Shown: positions 6,977 through 14,567 of the stretch, one piece after another
Numbering within the stretch: the first letter of the stretch is position 1
How the letters are laid out: every line of letters begins with the position of its first letter
Source of the DNA: Sphingobium sp.
Lineage (GTDB): Bacteria; Pseudomonadota; Alphaproteobacteria; Sphingomonadales; Sphingomonadaceae
Assembly: GCA_030148625.1 (NCBI GenBank)
Contig: JASBTC010000131.1
Location: 1-17,052, forward strand
Length of the DNA stretch: 17,052 bases
Direction of reading: 5' to 3'
Program-made: the position numbers and the translations under genes
Notes under the pieces: model-generated
Databases searched by the model: none
Seen by the model: only the letters and a program-made list of their open reading frames with translations
Told to the model about the DNA's origin: nothing

Positions 6977-8074
6977 ATGTCGTCTGCCTCCCTACCGACT
7001 TTCGCGTTCGAACCCAATCCCACCCCCGTTGCGATCGAAGATCGCGCGAGGCAGTTGGTCGATCCGGGCTTCGGACGCGTGTTCACCGATCATATGGCGA
7101 TCGTCGAATATACCGAGGGTCAAGGCTGGCATGATGCACGCATCGCCGCACGCGGATCGGTGACGATGGATCCGGCCTCGTCCGTGCTCCATTATGCGCA
7201 GGAGATTTTCGAAGGGCTGAAGGCCTATAGCCGTCCCGATGGCGGCGCGGCGCTGTTCCGTCCCGACGCCAATGCGCGCCGCTTCAATGCCTCCGCGCAG
7301 CGGCTGGCAATGCCGGCACTGCCCGAGGAGATCTTCCTCGAATCGATTCGCGCGCTCGTCCGCGCCGATGCCGGCTGGATCCCGCAGGGCGAGGATGGTG
7401 CGCTCTATCTGCGCCCCTTCATGATCGCGAGCGAAGTGTTCCTCGGCGTGAAGCCGTCCTCGCAATATCTTTATATGGTGCTCGCCTCGTCGGTCGGCGC
7501 TTATTTCAAGGGCGGTGCACCCGCGGTCTCGCTGTGGGTGACGCGCGAATATACGCGTGCGGCGCCTGGCGGCACGGGTGCGGCGAAGTGCGGCGGCAAT
7601 TATGCGGCAAGCCTCGTCGCCCAGGCCGAGGCGATCCGCCAGGGCTGCGACCAGGTGGTGTTCCTCGACGCGGTCGAGCGCCGCTGGATCGAGGAACTGG
7701 GCGGCATGAACGTGTTCTTCGTCTTCGACGACGGATCGATGCTCACCCCGCCGCTGGGCGGCACGATCCTGCCCGGCATCACGCGCGATTCGATCCTGAC
7801 GCTTGCCCGCGCGCAGGGAATCACGGTGCGCGAAGAGCCCTATTCGATCGAACAATGGGAAGCCGACGCCAAGAGCGGCCGCCTGACCGAAGCCTTTGCC
7901 TGCGGCACCGCCGCAGTGGTGACACCGATCGGCAGCGTCGCGAGCGCGGAGGGCAAATTCACCATTGGCGGCCAGTCCGCCGGCCCGCTGACGCAGCGCG
8001 TCCGCACGATGCTGGTCGATATCCAGCGCGGCAACGCGCCCGATCCGCACGGCTGGGTCTCGCAGGTAATCTGA
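6977..8074 (+). CDS. ilvE: Branched-chain amino acid aminotransferase
   Basis: A 365-residue cytoplasmic PLP enzyme of fold type IV. It exchanges the amino group between glutamate and the keto acids of leucine, isoleucine and valine, the last step of their synthesis. Lys204 in GTGAAKCGGNYAASL is the PLP lysine. LHYAQEIFEGLKAY, LYLRPFMIASE and IEELGGMNVFFVF are typical of the longer BCAT type II (mitochondrial-like) subgroup, and the length fits it. The ATG at 6977 has a strong AGAGGA 7 nt upstream. It is monocistronic, ends in an intrinsic terminator, and is divergent from the MarR gene, which may control it. Confidence 0.95.
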   Translation: MSSASLPTFAFEPNPTPVAIEDRARQLVDPGFGRVFTDHMAIVEYTEGQGWHDARIAARGSVTMDPASSVLHYAQEIFEGLKAYSRPDGGAALFRPDANARRFNASAQRLAMPALPEEIFLESIRALVRADAGWIPQGEDGALYLRPFMIASEVFLGVKPSSQYLYMVLASSVGAYFKGGAPAVSLWVTREYTRAAPGGTGAAKCGGNYAASLVAQAEAIRQGCDQVVFLDAVERRWIEELGGMNVFFVFDDGSMLTPPLGGTILPGITRDSILTLARAQGITVREEPYSIEQWEADAKSGRLTEAFACGTAAVVTPIGSVASAEGKFTIGGQSAGPLTQRVRTMLVDIQRGNAPDPHGWVSQVI

Positions 8075-8083
8075 TCCCATGAC

Positions 8084-8120
8084 GAAAAGGGGGCGCGGCA
8101 ATCTGCCAAACCCCCTTTTC
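8084..8120 (+). terminator. Intrinsic terminator of ilvE
   Basis: A perfect 10-bp stem, GAAAAGGGGG (8084-8093) with CCCCCTTTTC (8111-8120), and a 17-nt loop, starting 10 nt after the ilvE stop. The T residues of the 3' arm serve as the U-tract. It is symmetric, but only the plus strand has a gene ending here. Confidence 0.8.
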
Positions 8121-8160
8121 AGTCGCAGGACAGCACACTAAGGCAGCCGCTCGCCTCTGC

Positions 8161-8235
8161 TGGGGCGTCGCCAAGTGGTAAGGCACCGGTTTTTGGTACC
8201 GGCATTCGCAGGTTCGAATCCTGCCGCCCCAGCCA
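8161..8235 (+). tRNA. tRNA-Gln (UUG)
   Basis: Acceptor stem TGGGGCG/CGCCCCA, D-arm GTCGCCAAGTGGTAAGGC, anticodon stem CCGGT/ACCGG with loop TTTTGGT (anticodon TTG, reading CAA), T-arm loop GTTCGAATC, discriminator G and an encoded CCA (8233-8235). The U1 start is typical of bacterial tRNA-Gln. Confidence 0.97.
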
Positions 8236-8257
8236 ACCGAGTCCACGTGATTCGGTT
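8235..8257 (+). terminator. Probable terminator hairpin of tRNA-Gln
   Basis: AACCGAGTC pairs with GATTCGGTT (9 bp including one G-T) around a 5-nt loop, beginning at the last base of the tRNA. The following bases are not a full T-run, so termination may be partial or the hairpin may mark a processing point. Confidence 0.5.
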
Positions 8258-8338
8258 CCAGCGCAATGCGTTACAGTAAATTCTGACCGACAATCAGATA
8301 GACCGGGTTTGACCGCTATCCTGTCATGATTTTATGCG

Positions 8339-8357
8339 CCGCCATCCGGCATGGCGG
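8339..8357. other. Intergenic hairpin between tRNA-Gln and the M20 gene
   Basis: CCGCCAT and ATGGCGG, a perfect 7-bp stem with the 5-nt loop CCGGC. It lies about 70 nt downstream of the minus-strand M20 peptidase stop. There is no T-run. The rest of 8258-8425 holds nothing I recognise. Confidence 0.4.
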
Positions 8358-8412
8358 TACGAGCAGAAATCGAGACCGAACGTCGTGAATTATCCGAGCG
8401 ACATTTGGGGCC

Positions 8413-8428
8413 TAAGGGCGCGCCCTTA
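8413..8428. repeat. 16-bp perfect palindrome at the M20 peptidase stop
   Basis: TAAGGGCGCGCCCTTA is self-complementary and its right end supplies the TAA stop of the minus-strand M20 gene. It may help define the 3' end of that transcript (6-bp stem with a CGCG loop); there is no T-run. Confidence 0.4.
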
Positions 8429-9814
8429 TTTGCGGGCGCCGCTCAGCGCCAAGGCCAAATCATGGACATGGTCGATCGCCTCGTAAAAGGCCTTTACCGG
8501 TAGCCGTTCGTTGAGGCCGTGGAAGAAGACGTCGCTGCTCTTCATGAACACGCCCGAGCTTGCGAAGGTCGGCATGCCTTTGGTGCGATAGATCATGCCG
8601 TCGGTGCCGCCCGCCTCCAGATACGGGGTAATCGGAATGCCGGGATAGCGGGCATGGATCGATTTGGTGATCGCGGCCATGATGTCGGGTCGCGGATCGG
8701 AAACCGGGCTGACGACCGGATTGCCGATCACTTCGATCTCCACAGTGTTGTTGCCGGCCGCCTCGGCCAGGCGCGCCTTGACGCCTTCGATCGTGTCGCC
8801 CGGATAGATGCGGCAATTGACGGTCGCCTTCGCGCGTTGCGGCAACGCATTTTCAGCATGGCCGGCATCCACCATGGTCGCGACGCAGGTGGTGCTGACC
8901 TCATAGGCGACGGTGGGATCGGCCATCAGATAGGCGGCTGCTTCGGTGTCCTTTGGATTCTCGGCGAAGCGGGACATCATCGAGCCCTTTTCGCCGGGCG
9001 TGGACTTGGCTGCGAGGCGTAGCGTGGCCCTGGTCAGCTCATTGGCCTGAGCCGGGAATTTCAGCGCCCGGATACCGTTCAGGACGTCGGCGAGATCGTA
9101 GATCGCATTGTCCTTGCGCGGCCGGCTGCTGTGGCCACCGGGGTTGCGCAGGGTCAACGTATATGTGGCATAGGTCTTCTCGGCACCCTGAACGCCGTAG
9201 GAGGTTGGCTTGCCCTGCTCGTCGAGCGTGCCTCCCCCGGCATCGGTGTTGATCACATATTCCGCGCCCTTCACCCATTCATGATCGGCGATCAGGCGGG
9301 TCGTTTCCATGCCGGTTTCCTCGTCGCCGACAAAGGCGAAGACGATCGCGCGGCCGGGCACGACCTTGTCGGCCTTCAGGCGCAGGATGGTGGAGACGAG
9401 CGCAGTGACACCCTGCTTGTTGTCACCGGTGCCGCGGCCGAAGAAATACCCATTTTCCTCGATCAGCTTGAACGGGCTGCGTTCCCAATCCTCGGGCCGG
9501 GCATCGACCACGTCCATATGGGCCGAGAACATGATCTTGCGCGTCGACCGGTCGCGGCCGGGTACGCGCAACAGCAAGGCCGCAGTCTCCTTGTGCGGAA
9601 TGATGACGATGTCCTCGGCCGGGACTCCGCCTGCCTTCAGCGTGTCAGCGATATAGGCCGCCATCGCCGGAACTTGACCATGACCCTTGGCGGTGCGGTA
9701 GGAGATCAGCTTCTCGTAAATATCCCTTGCCTGGCGCTGGTAGGGCGCATCCTGCGCCATGGCCGGGGCAGCGAGCGCGAAGAGCGAGACGAAGCCGGCG
9801 AAAGTCTTGAGCAT
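8426..9814 (-). CDS. Exported M20/M25/M40 family metallopeptidase
   Basis: A 462-residue zinc-dependent amino- or carboxypeptidase. A signal peptide of 20 residues ends AMA-QDA, so it is periplasmic. The M20 metal site is complete: His99 and Asp101 in SAHMDVVD, bridging Asp131 in GRGTGDNKQG, catalytic Glu165 and Glu166 in GDEETG, Asp191 in INTDAGGG, and His432 in FFHGLNER. A dimerisation (lid) domain lies between about 205 and 325. I chose the ATG at 9814, which begins the signal peptide and has GGGGA about 8 nt upstream; the frame stays open to 9889 but adds hydrophilic sequence. Length is normal. The substrate is unknown. It is divergent from the siderophore receptor. Confidence 0.92.
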   Translation of the reverse strand: MLKTFAGFVSLFALAAPAMAQDAPYQRQARDIYEKLISYRTAKGHGQVPAMAAYIADTLKAGGVPAEDIVIIPHKETAALLLRVPGRDRSTRKIMFSAHMDVVDARPEDWERSPFKLIEENGYFFGRGTGDNKQGVTALVSTILRLKADKVVPGRAIVFAFVGDEETGMETTRLIADHEWVKGAEYVINTDAGGGTLDEQGKPTSYGVQGAEKTYATYTLTLRNPGGHSSRPRKDNAIYDLADVLNGIRALKFPAQANELTRATLRLAAKSTPGEKGSMMSRFAENPKDTEAAAYLMADPTVAYEVSTTCVATMVDAGHAENALPQRAKATVNCRIYPGDTIEGVKARLAEAAGNNTVEIEVIGNPVVSPVSDPRPDIMAAITKSIHARYPGIPITPYLEAGGTDGMIYRTKGMPTFASSGVFMKSSDVFFHGLNERLPVKAFYEAIDHVHDLALALSGARK

Positions 9815-9898
9815 GTATGGGTCCCCTGATGCGCTGTTGCGGCGAGGATGGGACGGAAAGCCTCCACCCTCAAGCGATTTTCCCGGCAAGCCGGGTCG

Positions 9899-9947
9899 AT
9901 CCGAGCATGATAAGAAGCACCAACAATCTCGTCATCCCCGCTCGGAT
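9899..9947. repeat. Inverted repeat in the M20/receptor divergent region
   Basis: ATCCGAGC (9899-9906) pairs with GCTCGGAT (9940-9947), extended by ATGA (9907-9910) with TCAT (9932-9935) across a 4-nt bulge. Nearby, CCCGGCAAGCCGGG (9882-9895) forms a second small hairpin. Either could be leader RNA structure or an operator; the sequence does not decide. Confidence 0.45.
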
Positions 9948-9976
9948 GACAATTCCCGACGCGATCATTTTATTAT

Positions 9977-9991
9977 TGCGACTCATTAGCA
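9977..9991 (+). promoter_or_regulatory. Fur-box-like site upstream of the siderophore receptor
   Basis: TGCGACTCATTAGCA, an imperfect palindrome in the AT-rich stretch ATTATTGCGACTCATTAGCATT, resembles the proteobacterial Fur box core TGCGAATCATTCGCA. It lies 41 nt before the receptor start codon, a usual place for iron repression. The resemblance is seen; binding by Fur is inferred. Confidence 0.55.
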
Positions 9992-10032
9992 TTAGCTTCT
10001 ATGGGCAGCCCTTGACCGACAAAGGGGTGGCC

Positions 10033-12195
10033 ATGAGTAGACAATCGACGATCGCACGATGCTTGCTGGGATGCGCGGCAACCATCGGCTGGCATGCCGC
10101 CGTCCTGGCGCAGCAACCGGCCGACACCGACGAGAAGCGCGACGACATCATCGTCACCGCCCAGGCCGCGGACACCATCGCGATGGCGTCGAAGGCCGAT
10201 ATTCCGGCCCTCGAAAACGCGCAGGCGATCTCGATCATCTCCGAACAGACGCTGGCCGATCAGAGCGTCCGCAGGCTCGGCGACGCGCTGTTCAACGTCG
10301 CGGGCGTCTCGCGCAACAACACTTATGGCTTTTTCGACGGGTTCAACATCCGCGGCTTCAACGCCTCTTCGGGCGCGACCTATCTCGACGGCCTCCTCGA
10401 CGACACCGGCTATGGCACGTCGGAGATGATCGGGCTCGAACGCATCGAAGTGGTGAAGGGCCCGGCATCCGGACTGTTCGGTCAGGGGCCGCTTTCGGGC
10501 ATCGTCAATCTGGTCAGCAAGCGCCCCCGGGACGAGGCGTTCCTGGACGTGGGCGTCAGCGCGGGATCCTATGACCTGATCGAACTGCACGCGGACGCAA
10601 ACGGCGCGCTGACACAGAATGGCAGCCTCACCGCGCGCCTCGCCGCCGTTTATCGCAACCAGGATTTCTTCGTCGAGTCTTCGGGGCAGAAGCGCATTTT
10701 CCTGGCGCCGTCGCTGAGCTGGAAAATCACGCCGGACACCACGCTGACGCTATTGGGCCGCTATCAGAAGGACAATATCAGGCCCTGGTCGCCCACGACC
10801 GCCTATGGCACCGCGCTGCCCAATCCCAACGGGCCGCTGCCGATCAGCCTGTCGATCAACGACACCGAATATCCCGCCGTACAGAAGAACGATTATTGGA
10901 ATCTGGGCTATGTGTTCGATCACAAGTTCAGCGACGCCTTCGCGATCCATCAGTCGCTGCGCTATCAGGATTTCCACAATTCGTGGGACAATTGGCTGTT
11001 CATCACGGGCATCAACACCCAGGATATCCCGGCCACCGCGACCAGCCCGCTTATTCCCGCCTATAGCCGCGTCAGCCGCGCCTTTTACGGACCCTATGAG
11101 CAGAATGGCAGCTATTTCCGGGTCGATACCAATGCCAGCCTGCGTTTCGATACCGGACCGCTGAACCATTATGTGCTGGCCGGAATCGACTATGGCCGCC
11201 GCAAGTCCGACGACACCAATCTCTACGACACCAGCAGCCCATATTATCTGAATCTCTATGCGCCGGTCTACGGCACGGTCAGCACGCATAATCCGGCACT
11301 GCCGCTGACCAGCGCCGGCAGCCGAACACGGCAGCTCGGTTTCTACGTACAGGATCATATCAAGCTGGGCGAAATCCTGACGCTCACGCTTGGCGGCCGC
11401 TGGGACGACGCGTCCGCGATCAATCTGAGCGGCGGTGTCCGGGGTGCGAAAACCAAGGCGAGTGCGTTCAGCCCGCGCGCAGGCGCGACGCTGGCAATCA
11501 GCAACTCGGCGTCGCTCTATGTGAACTACTCCAAATCGTTCACGCCGCAATTCAGCTACAAGGACGTCAATCAGCAAGTCCTGCCGCCCGAACGCGGCGT
11601 CAATTACGAGGGCGGCATCAAGATCGCGCGCAGCGACGGCACGCTGACCGGCATGCTCACCCTGTTCCAGCTGACCCGCGCCAATGTCGCCACCGCCGAC
11701 GCGGTGCTGCCCAATGTCTATGTGCTCACCGGCGAACAGCGCACGCGCGGGATCGAGGCCGAGGGCGCATGGCGTCCCGCGCCCGGCGTCGAACTGACCG
11801 CGGCCTATAGCTATCTCGATGCCAAGGTGACCGCCGACAACCGCCTGCTGGTGGGGTCGCGGCTGGGCAGCGTGCCGCGGCACATCGTCAATCTCTGGGG
11901 GCGCTATACGATCCAGAACGGGCCGCTCACCAATCTCGGCGCGGGCGCCGGGCTGCATCACGAAAGCAACCGCGCCGCCAGCACCGCATCGGCGGTGCCG
12001 GGCGCGACGCGGCCCTTCTATCTCGACGGTTATCTGCTCGTCGATGCCGCGCTCTATTACAAATTCGGGGACTGGTCGGCGCAGGCCAATATCCGCAACA
12101 TCTTCAACGAGCGCTATTTCCCGACAGGCTCGCTGACGCGCACGACGCCGGGCGAACCGCGCACCTTCATGATCTCACTCCAGCGCCATTTCTGA
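10033..12195 (+). CDS. TonB-dependent siderophore receptor
   Basis: A 720-residue outer-membrane receptor of normal length. A signal peptide covers about 1-26 (VLA-QQ), a TonB box DDIIVTA is at 37-43, and a plug domain spans about 55-165 with NIRGFNASSGATYLDG, IEVVKGPASGLFGQG and SGIVNLVSKRP. The 22-strand barrel follows, and the protein ends with YFPTGSLTRTTPGEPRTF and a final Phe. The plug signature matches the ferric-siderophore group (FhuA, FoxA, FpvA) rather than the heme or vitamin B12 groups. The ATG at 10033 has AAGGGG 5 nt upstream; the frame is open earlier but lacks a signal peptide. It heads an operon with three inner-membrane partners and has a Fur-box-like site upstream. The exact siderophore is unknown. 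Confidence 0.95.
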   Translation: MSRQSTIARCLLGCAATIGWHAAVLAQQPADTDEKRDDIIVTAQAADTIAMASKADIPALENAQAISIISEQTLADQSVRRLGDALFNVAGVSRNNTYGFFDGFNIRGFNASSGATYLDGLLDDTGYGTSEMIGLERIEVVKGPASGLFGQGPLSGIVNLVSKRPRDEAFLDVGVSAGSYDLIELHADANGALTQNGSLTARLAAVYRNQDFFVESSGQKRIFLAPSLSWKITPDTTLTLLGRYQKDNIRPWSPTTAYGTALPNPNGPLPISLSINDTEYPAVQKNDYWNLGYVFDHKFSDAFAIHQSLRYQDFHNSWDNWLFITGINTQDIPATATSPLIPAYSRVSRAFYGPYEQNGSYFRVDTNASLRFDTGPLNHYVLAGIDYGRRKSDDTNLYDTSSPYYLNLYAPVYGTVSTHNPALPLTSAGSRTRQLGFYVQDHIKLGEILTLTLGGRWDDASAINLSGGVRGAKTKASAFSPRAGATLAISNSASLYVNYSKSFTPQFSYKDVNQQVLPPERGVNYEGGIKIARSDGTLTGMLTLFQLTRANVATADAVLPNVYVLTGEQRTRGIEAEGAWRPAPGVELTAAYSYLDAKVTADNRLLVGSRLGSVPRHIVNLWGRYTIQNGPLTNLGAGAGLHHESNRAASTASAVPGATRPFYLDGYLLVDAALYYKFGDWSAQANIRNIFNERYFPTGSLTRTTPGEPRTFMISLQRHF

Positions 12196-12198
12196 TCC

Positions 12199-12645
12199 AT
12201 GGCTGTGCTCCCGTTCTTCGCTGACCTTGCCCGGCGACTGAGTTTGAGAAAGCGCGAAGGAGCGCTTTCCAAGGGCGGCACCGGCCCGCTCCCCCACCCA
12301 ACCACCCGATCCAGTATGATCCTGTCGGGTGGTTGGGTGGGGGAGCGGGCCGGTGCCGGCTTTCTCAAACGGACTCTCAGCCTGCCCGCACGCGCGCTCG
12401 GTGCCATCGCCGGCGGCTATCTCGTCACGTCGCTCGCAGTCGCCTGCCTGGCGCGCATCCTGCCGATGGCGCCGGACGAGGCGAGCATCGCAGCGACACT
12501 GGCATCGTTCGCGATCTTTGCCGTGATCGTTCTGGCCGCCTTCTCGGCGCGATCGGTGCTGCGGCTCTGGCTGTGGCTCGGCGGTGCGATGCTGGTGCTG
12601 GGTGCCGGATTGTGGCTGTCGATCGTCACGGGAGGGCGGCTGTGA
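12199..12645 (+). CDS. DUF3649 family inner-membrane protein, start uncertain
   Basis: The conserved part, from about 12376, reads ARALGAIAGGYLVTSLAVAC, then LPMAPDEASIAATLASFAIF and FSARSVLRLWLWLGGAML: three membrane helices matching DUF3649, a small protein found with TonB siderophore receptors and PepSY proteins. Its biochemical role is unknown. The frame opens at ATG 12199, 3 nt after the receptor stop, giving 148 residues. However, residues of about 15-57 are encoded by a 129-bp palindrome and look unlike the family. Other possible starts are ATG 12316 (in the palindrome's loop) and GTG 12337 (in its right arm; 102 residues, nearer the family size). No start has a good ribosome site. The end overlaps the next gene. 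Confidence 0.75.
   Translation: MAVLPFFADLARRLSLRKREGALSKGGTGPLPHPTTRSSMILSGGWVGERAGAGFLKRTLSLPARALGAIAGGYLVTSLAVACLARILPMAPDEASIAATLASFAIFAVIVLAAFSARSVLRLWLWLGGAMLVLGAGLWLSIVTGGRL
12242..12370. repeat. 129-bp nested palindromic element
   Basis: An inner perfect 34-bp inverted repeat (12276-12309 with 12325-12358) encloses a 15-nt loop. An outer perfect 12-bp arm, GTTTGAGAAAGC (12242-12253) with GCTTTCTCAAAC (12359-12370), extends it. The left side carries a 22-nt insertion (12254-12275) that makes its own hairpin, GAAAGCGC (12248-12255) with GCGCTTTC (12262-12269). The G-rich right arm has four G-runs compatible with a G-quadruplex. It lies between the receptor and its membrane partners. 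A mobile palindromic repeat or MITE-like unit is likely; copies elsewhere cannot be checked here. Confidence 0.85.
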
Positions 12646-14201
12646 AGGACGGTTTCCGCCAGTCCATGGCCTGGCTGCACACATGGTCCGGCCTGTTGTT
12701 CGGCTGGCTGCTGTTCGCGATGTTCCTGACCGGCACCTCGGCCTATTTCCAGCATGAGATCACGCGCTGGATGGAGCCTGAGATCAGCGGCTCGGCCGAC
12801 CCCGTGACGGCGAGCGAGGCGGCGGTCCGGTATCTGGGCAAGACCGCGCCCGATGCGAAAAGCTGGTTCATCACGCCGCCCGACAAACGCAGCATCGCGA
12901 CCTCGGTCTTCTGGCAGCCCGCCGGCGATCGCCCGCGCGGACGGCGCAGCGATACGCAGGCGACCCTCGATGGCGACGGAAACAGGGTGGAGGCCCGCGC
13001 GACACGCGGTGGCTTCTTCCTCTACCGCTTCCATTTCGACCTGCATTACATGCCGGTCTTCCTGGCGCGCTATCTGGTCGGCATCGCCGCCATGTTCATG
13101 CTGGTGGCGATCCTGTCGGGCATCGTCACGCACAAGAAGATCTTCGCCGATTTCTTCATGCTGCGGTTCGGCAAGGGGCAACGCAGCTGGCTCGACGCGC
13201 ATAATGTGACCGCCGTCCTCGCGCTGCCCTTCCACCTGATGATCACCTATACCGGCCTCGTCACGCTCGCGACCATGTACATGCCCTGGGGCATCGCGGC
13301 GAACTACGCATCGCCCGACACCTTCTTCGAGAGCGTGTTTCCCGCGCGCGCCGAAGTCGAGAGGAGCGGGCAGCCCGCGCCACTCGCGCCGCTCGGGCCG
13401 ATGTTCGCCAAAGCCGCCGCGCAGTGGAACGGCGCGCATGTCGGCGGCGTCAGGATCGTCAGCCCGGGCGACGCGACGGCAACGGTCGCGCTGACCCGCT
13501 CGTCCGCCGATGCGATCGGCGCGCGCGGCCAGACGCTGATATTTTCGGGCACGAGCGGCAAGCTGCTCAACGCCAGCACCGCAGGCGGCGGCGCGGCGGC
13601 GACGGAGAGCGTGATGATCGGCCTCCATGCCGGCCGGTTCGCGGGCTGGGGGCTGCGCTGGCTCTATTTCCTGTCGGGCGTCGGCGGCACGATCATGGTC
13701 GGCACCGGGCTGGTGCTGTGGACGGTGAAGCGGCGCGCCAAATTGCCCGATCCGGCGCGGCCGCATTTCGGCTTTCGCCTGATCGAACGGCTCAACATCG
13801 CGGTGATCGCGGGATTGCCCGCGGGGGTTGCCGTCTATTTCCTCGCCAATCGCCTGCTCCCGCTTAGCCTGGTCGATCGCGCCGATTGGGAGATCAACAG
13901 CCTGTTCATCACCTGGGGCGCCGCGCTCGCCTGGGGCATTGCCCGCCCCGTTCGACGCGCATGGGTCGAAACCCTGGCCACCGCGTCGCTGTTCTACGCA
14001 TCGATCCCCCTGGTGAATGCGCTGACGACGCCGCGCAATTTCGTCGCGAGCCTGTTGCATGGCGACTGGCTGTTCGTCGGCTTCGACATTGCCATGGCCG
14101 CGCTGGCGCTCGCGCTGGGCTGGGCGGCGCACAAGGCGCACCGCTTCAAATCCGCACCCAAACCGAGACTGCGCGCAGGGACGCAGATGGCGGCCGCATG
14201 A
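12642..14201 (+). CDS. PepSY-associated transmembrane protein (FoxB/PiuB-like)
   Basis: A 519-residue inner-membrane protein. Helices are near 14-36, 138-160 and 188-214, followed by several in the C-terminal third; a periplasmic PepSY-type region lies between the first two. Histidines at helix edges (H13 in LHTWSG, H131 and H135 in FHFDLHYM, H187 in DAHNVT, H198 in LPFHLMITYTG) are the family's likely heme ligands. Relatives such as P. aeruginosa FoxB are implicated in reducing or releasing iron from siderophores; that role is transferred. The GTG at 12642 has GGAGG 6 nt upstream and overlaps the DUF3649 stop (GTGA); an upstream in-frame extension to 12333 is a shadow. It overlaps DUF3325 by ATGA. 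Confidence 0.92.
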   Translation: MKDGFRQSMAWLHTWSGLLFGWLLFAMFLTGTSAYFQHEITRWMEPEISGSADPVTASEAAVRYLGKTAPDAKSWFITPPDKRSIATSVFWQPAGDRPRGRRSDTQATLDGDGNRVEARATRGGFFLYRFHFDLHYMPVFLARYLVGIAAMFMLVAILSGIVTHKKIFADFFMLRFGKGQRSWLDAHNVTAVLALPFHLMITYTGLVTLATMYMPWGIAANYASPDTFFESVFPARAEVERSGQPAPLAPLGPMFAKAAAQWNGAHVGGVRIVSPGDATATVALTRSSADAIGARGQTLIFSGTSGKLLNASTAGGGAAATESVMIGLHAGRFAGWGLRWLYFLSGVGGTIMVGTGLVLWTVKRRAKLPDPARPHFGFRLIERLNIAVIAGLPAGVAVYFLANRLLPLSLVDRADWEINSLFITWGAALAWGIARPVRRAWVETLATASLFYASIPLVNALTTPRNFVASLLHGDWLFVGFDIAMAALALALGWAAHKAHRFKSAPKPRLRAGTQMAAA

Positions 14202-14479
14202 TCCAGTTGCTGATTCTTGCCTGCGCCGCCATCGGATTTGCCTGTCTGTGTGCCGCAATGCCCCGCCATCACAGCGCGATGGCGGGACGGAAGCTCGGCA
14301 CCGTCGAGGCCCGCACCATAAGGATAGCGGGCTGGACCGGCCTGATCATCGCGCTGCTTGTCGCGATCGGCGTCTTTGGCGCGGCCTATGGCGTCCTTGT
14401 GTGGATCGGGCATCTCACGGCCGGGGCGGCGCTCACGATCCTATGGCTGACCTTGCGCAACAGGCAGTCGGCGCGGTGA
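14198..14479 (+). CDS. DUF3325 family inner-membrane protein
   Basis: A 93-residue protein with three predicted membrane helices (LLILACAAIGFACLCAAM, IAGWTGLIIALLVAIGVFGA and WIGHLTAGAALTILWLTL). The RHH pair after helix 1 and the GW at the start of helix 2 match DUF3325, which is found at the end of siderophore receptor-PepSY operons. Its role is unknown; it may assist the PepSY protein. It starts in the ATGA overlap with the PepSY stop, so translation is likely coupled. It is the last gene of the operon, followed by the second copy of the structured repeat. Confidence 0.85.
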   Translation: MIQLLILACAAIGFACLCAAMPRHHSAMAGRKLGTVEARTIRIAGWTGLIIALLVAIGVFGAAYGVLVWIGHLTAGAALTILWLTLRNRQSAR

Positions 14480-14510
14480 AGTGCGGACGCGCTCCGCGCT
14501 CAATTTATTA

Positions 14511-14567
14511 TTTGTTTTCCGCATTTTGCGAGTCGCCAGGTGAGTCCACCTGACTTCAAAATGCTCT
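14511..14567. repeat. Structured hairpin repeat, copy 2
   Basis: The core 14521-14564 (44 nt) folds as GCATTTTG/CAAAATGC, a one-base bulge, a short stem, a three-base 5' bulge, CAGGTG/CACCTG and an AGTC tetraloop. It aligns without gaps to copy 1 at 82-125 (31 of 44 bases alike), and most outer-stem differences are paired changes. Flanks TTTGTTTTCC and TCT also match. It lies 31 nt after the DUF3325 stop, between convergent genes. Confidence 0.75.

Noticed and set aside
6992..8101. A 369-codon open frame on the minus strand
   Set aside because: It is antisense to ilvE, whose PLP site and length are conclusive.
8161..8428. A possible integration site at the 3' end of tRNA-Gln
   Set aside because: No integrase gene, no repeat of the tRNA 3' end downstream, and the next gene is an ordinary peptidase.
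12417..14258. A 613-codon open frame on the minus strand
   Set aside because: It is antisense to the PepSY gene; Arg/Gln/Ala-rich with no recognisable domain, and the opposite frame has membrane helices and family motifs.
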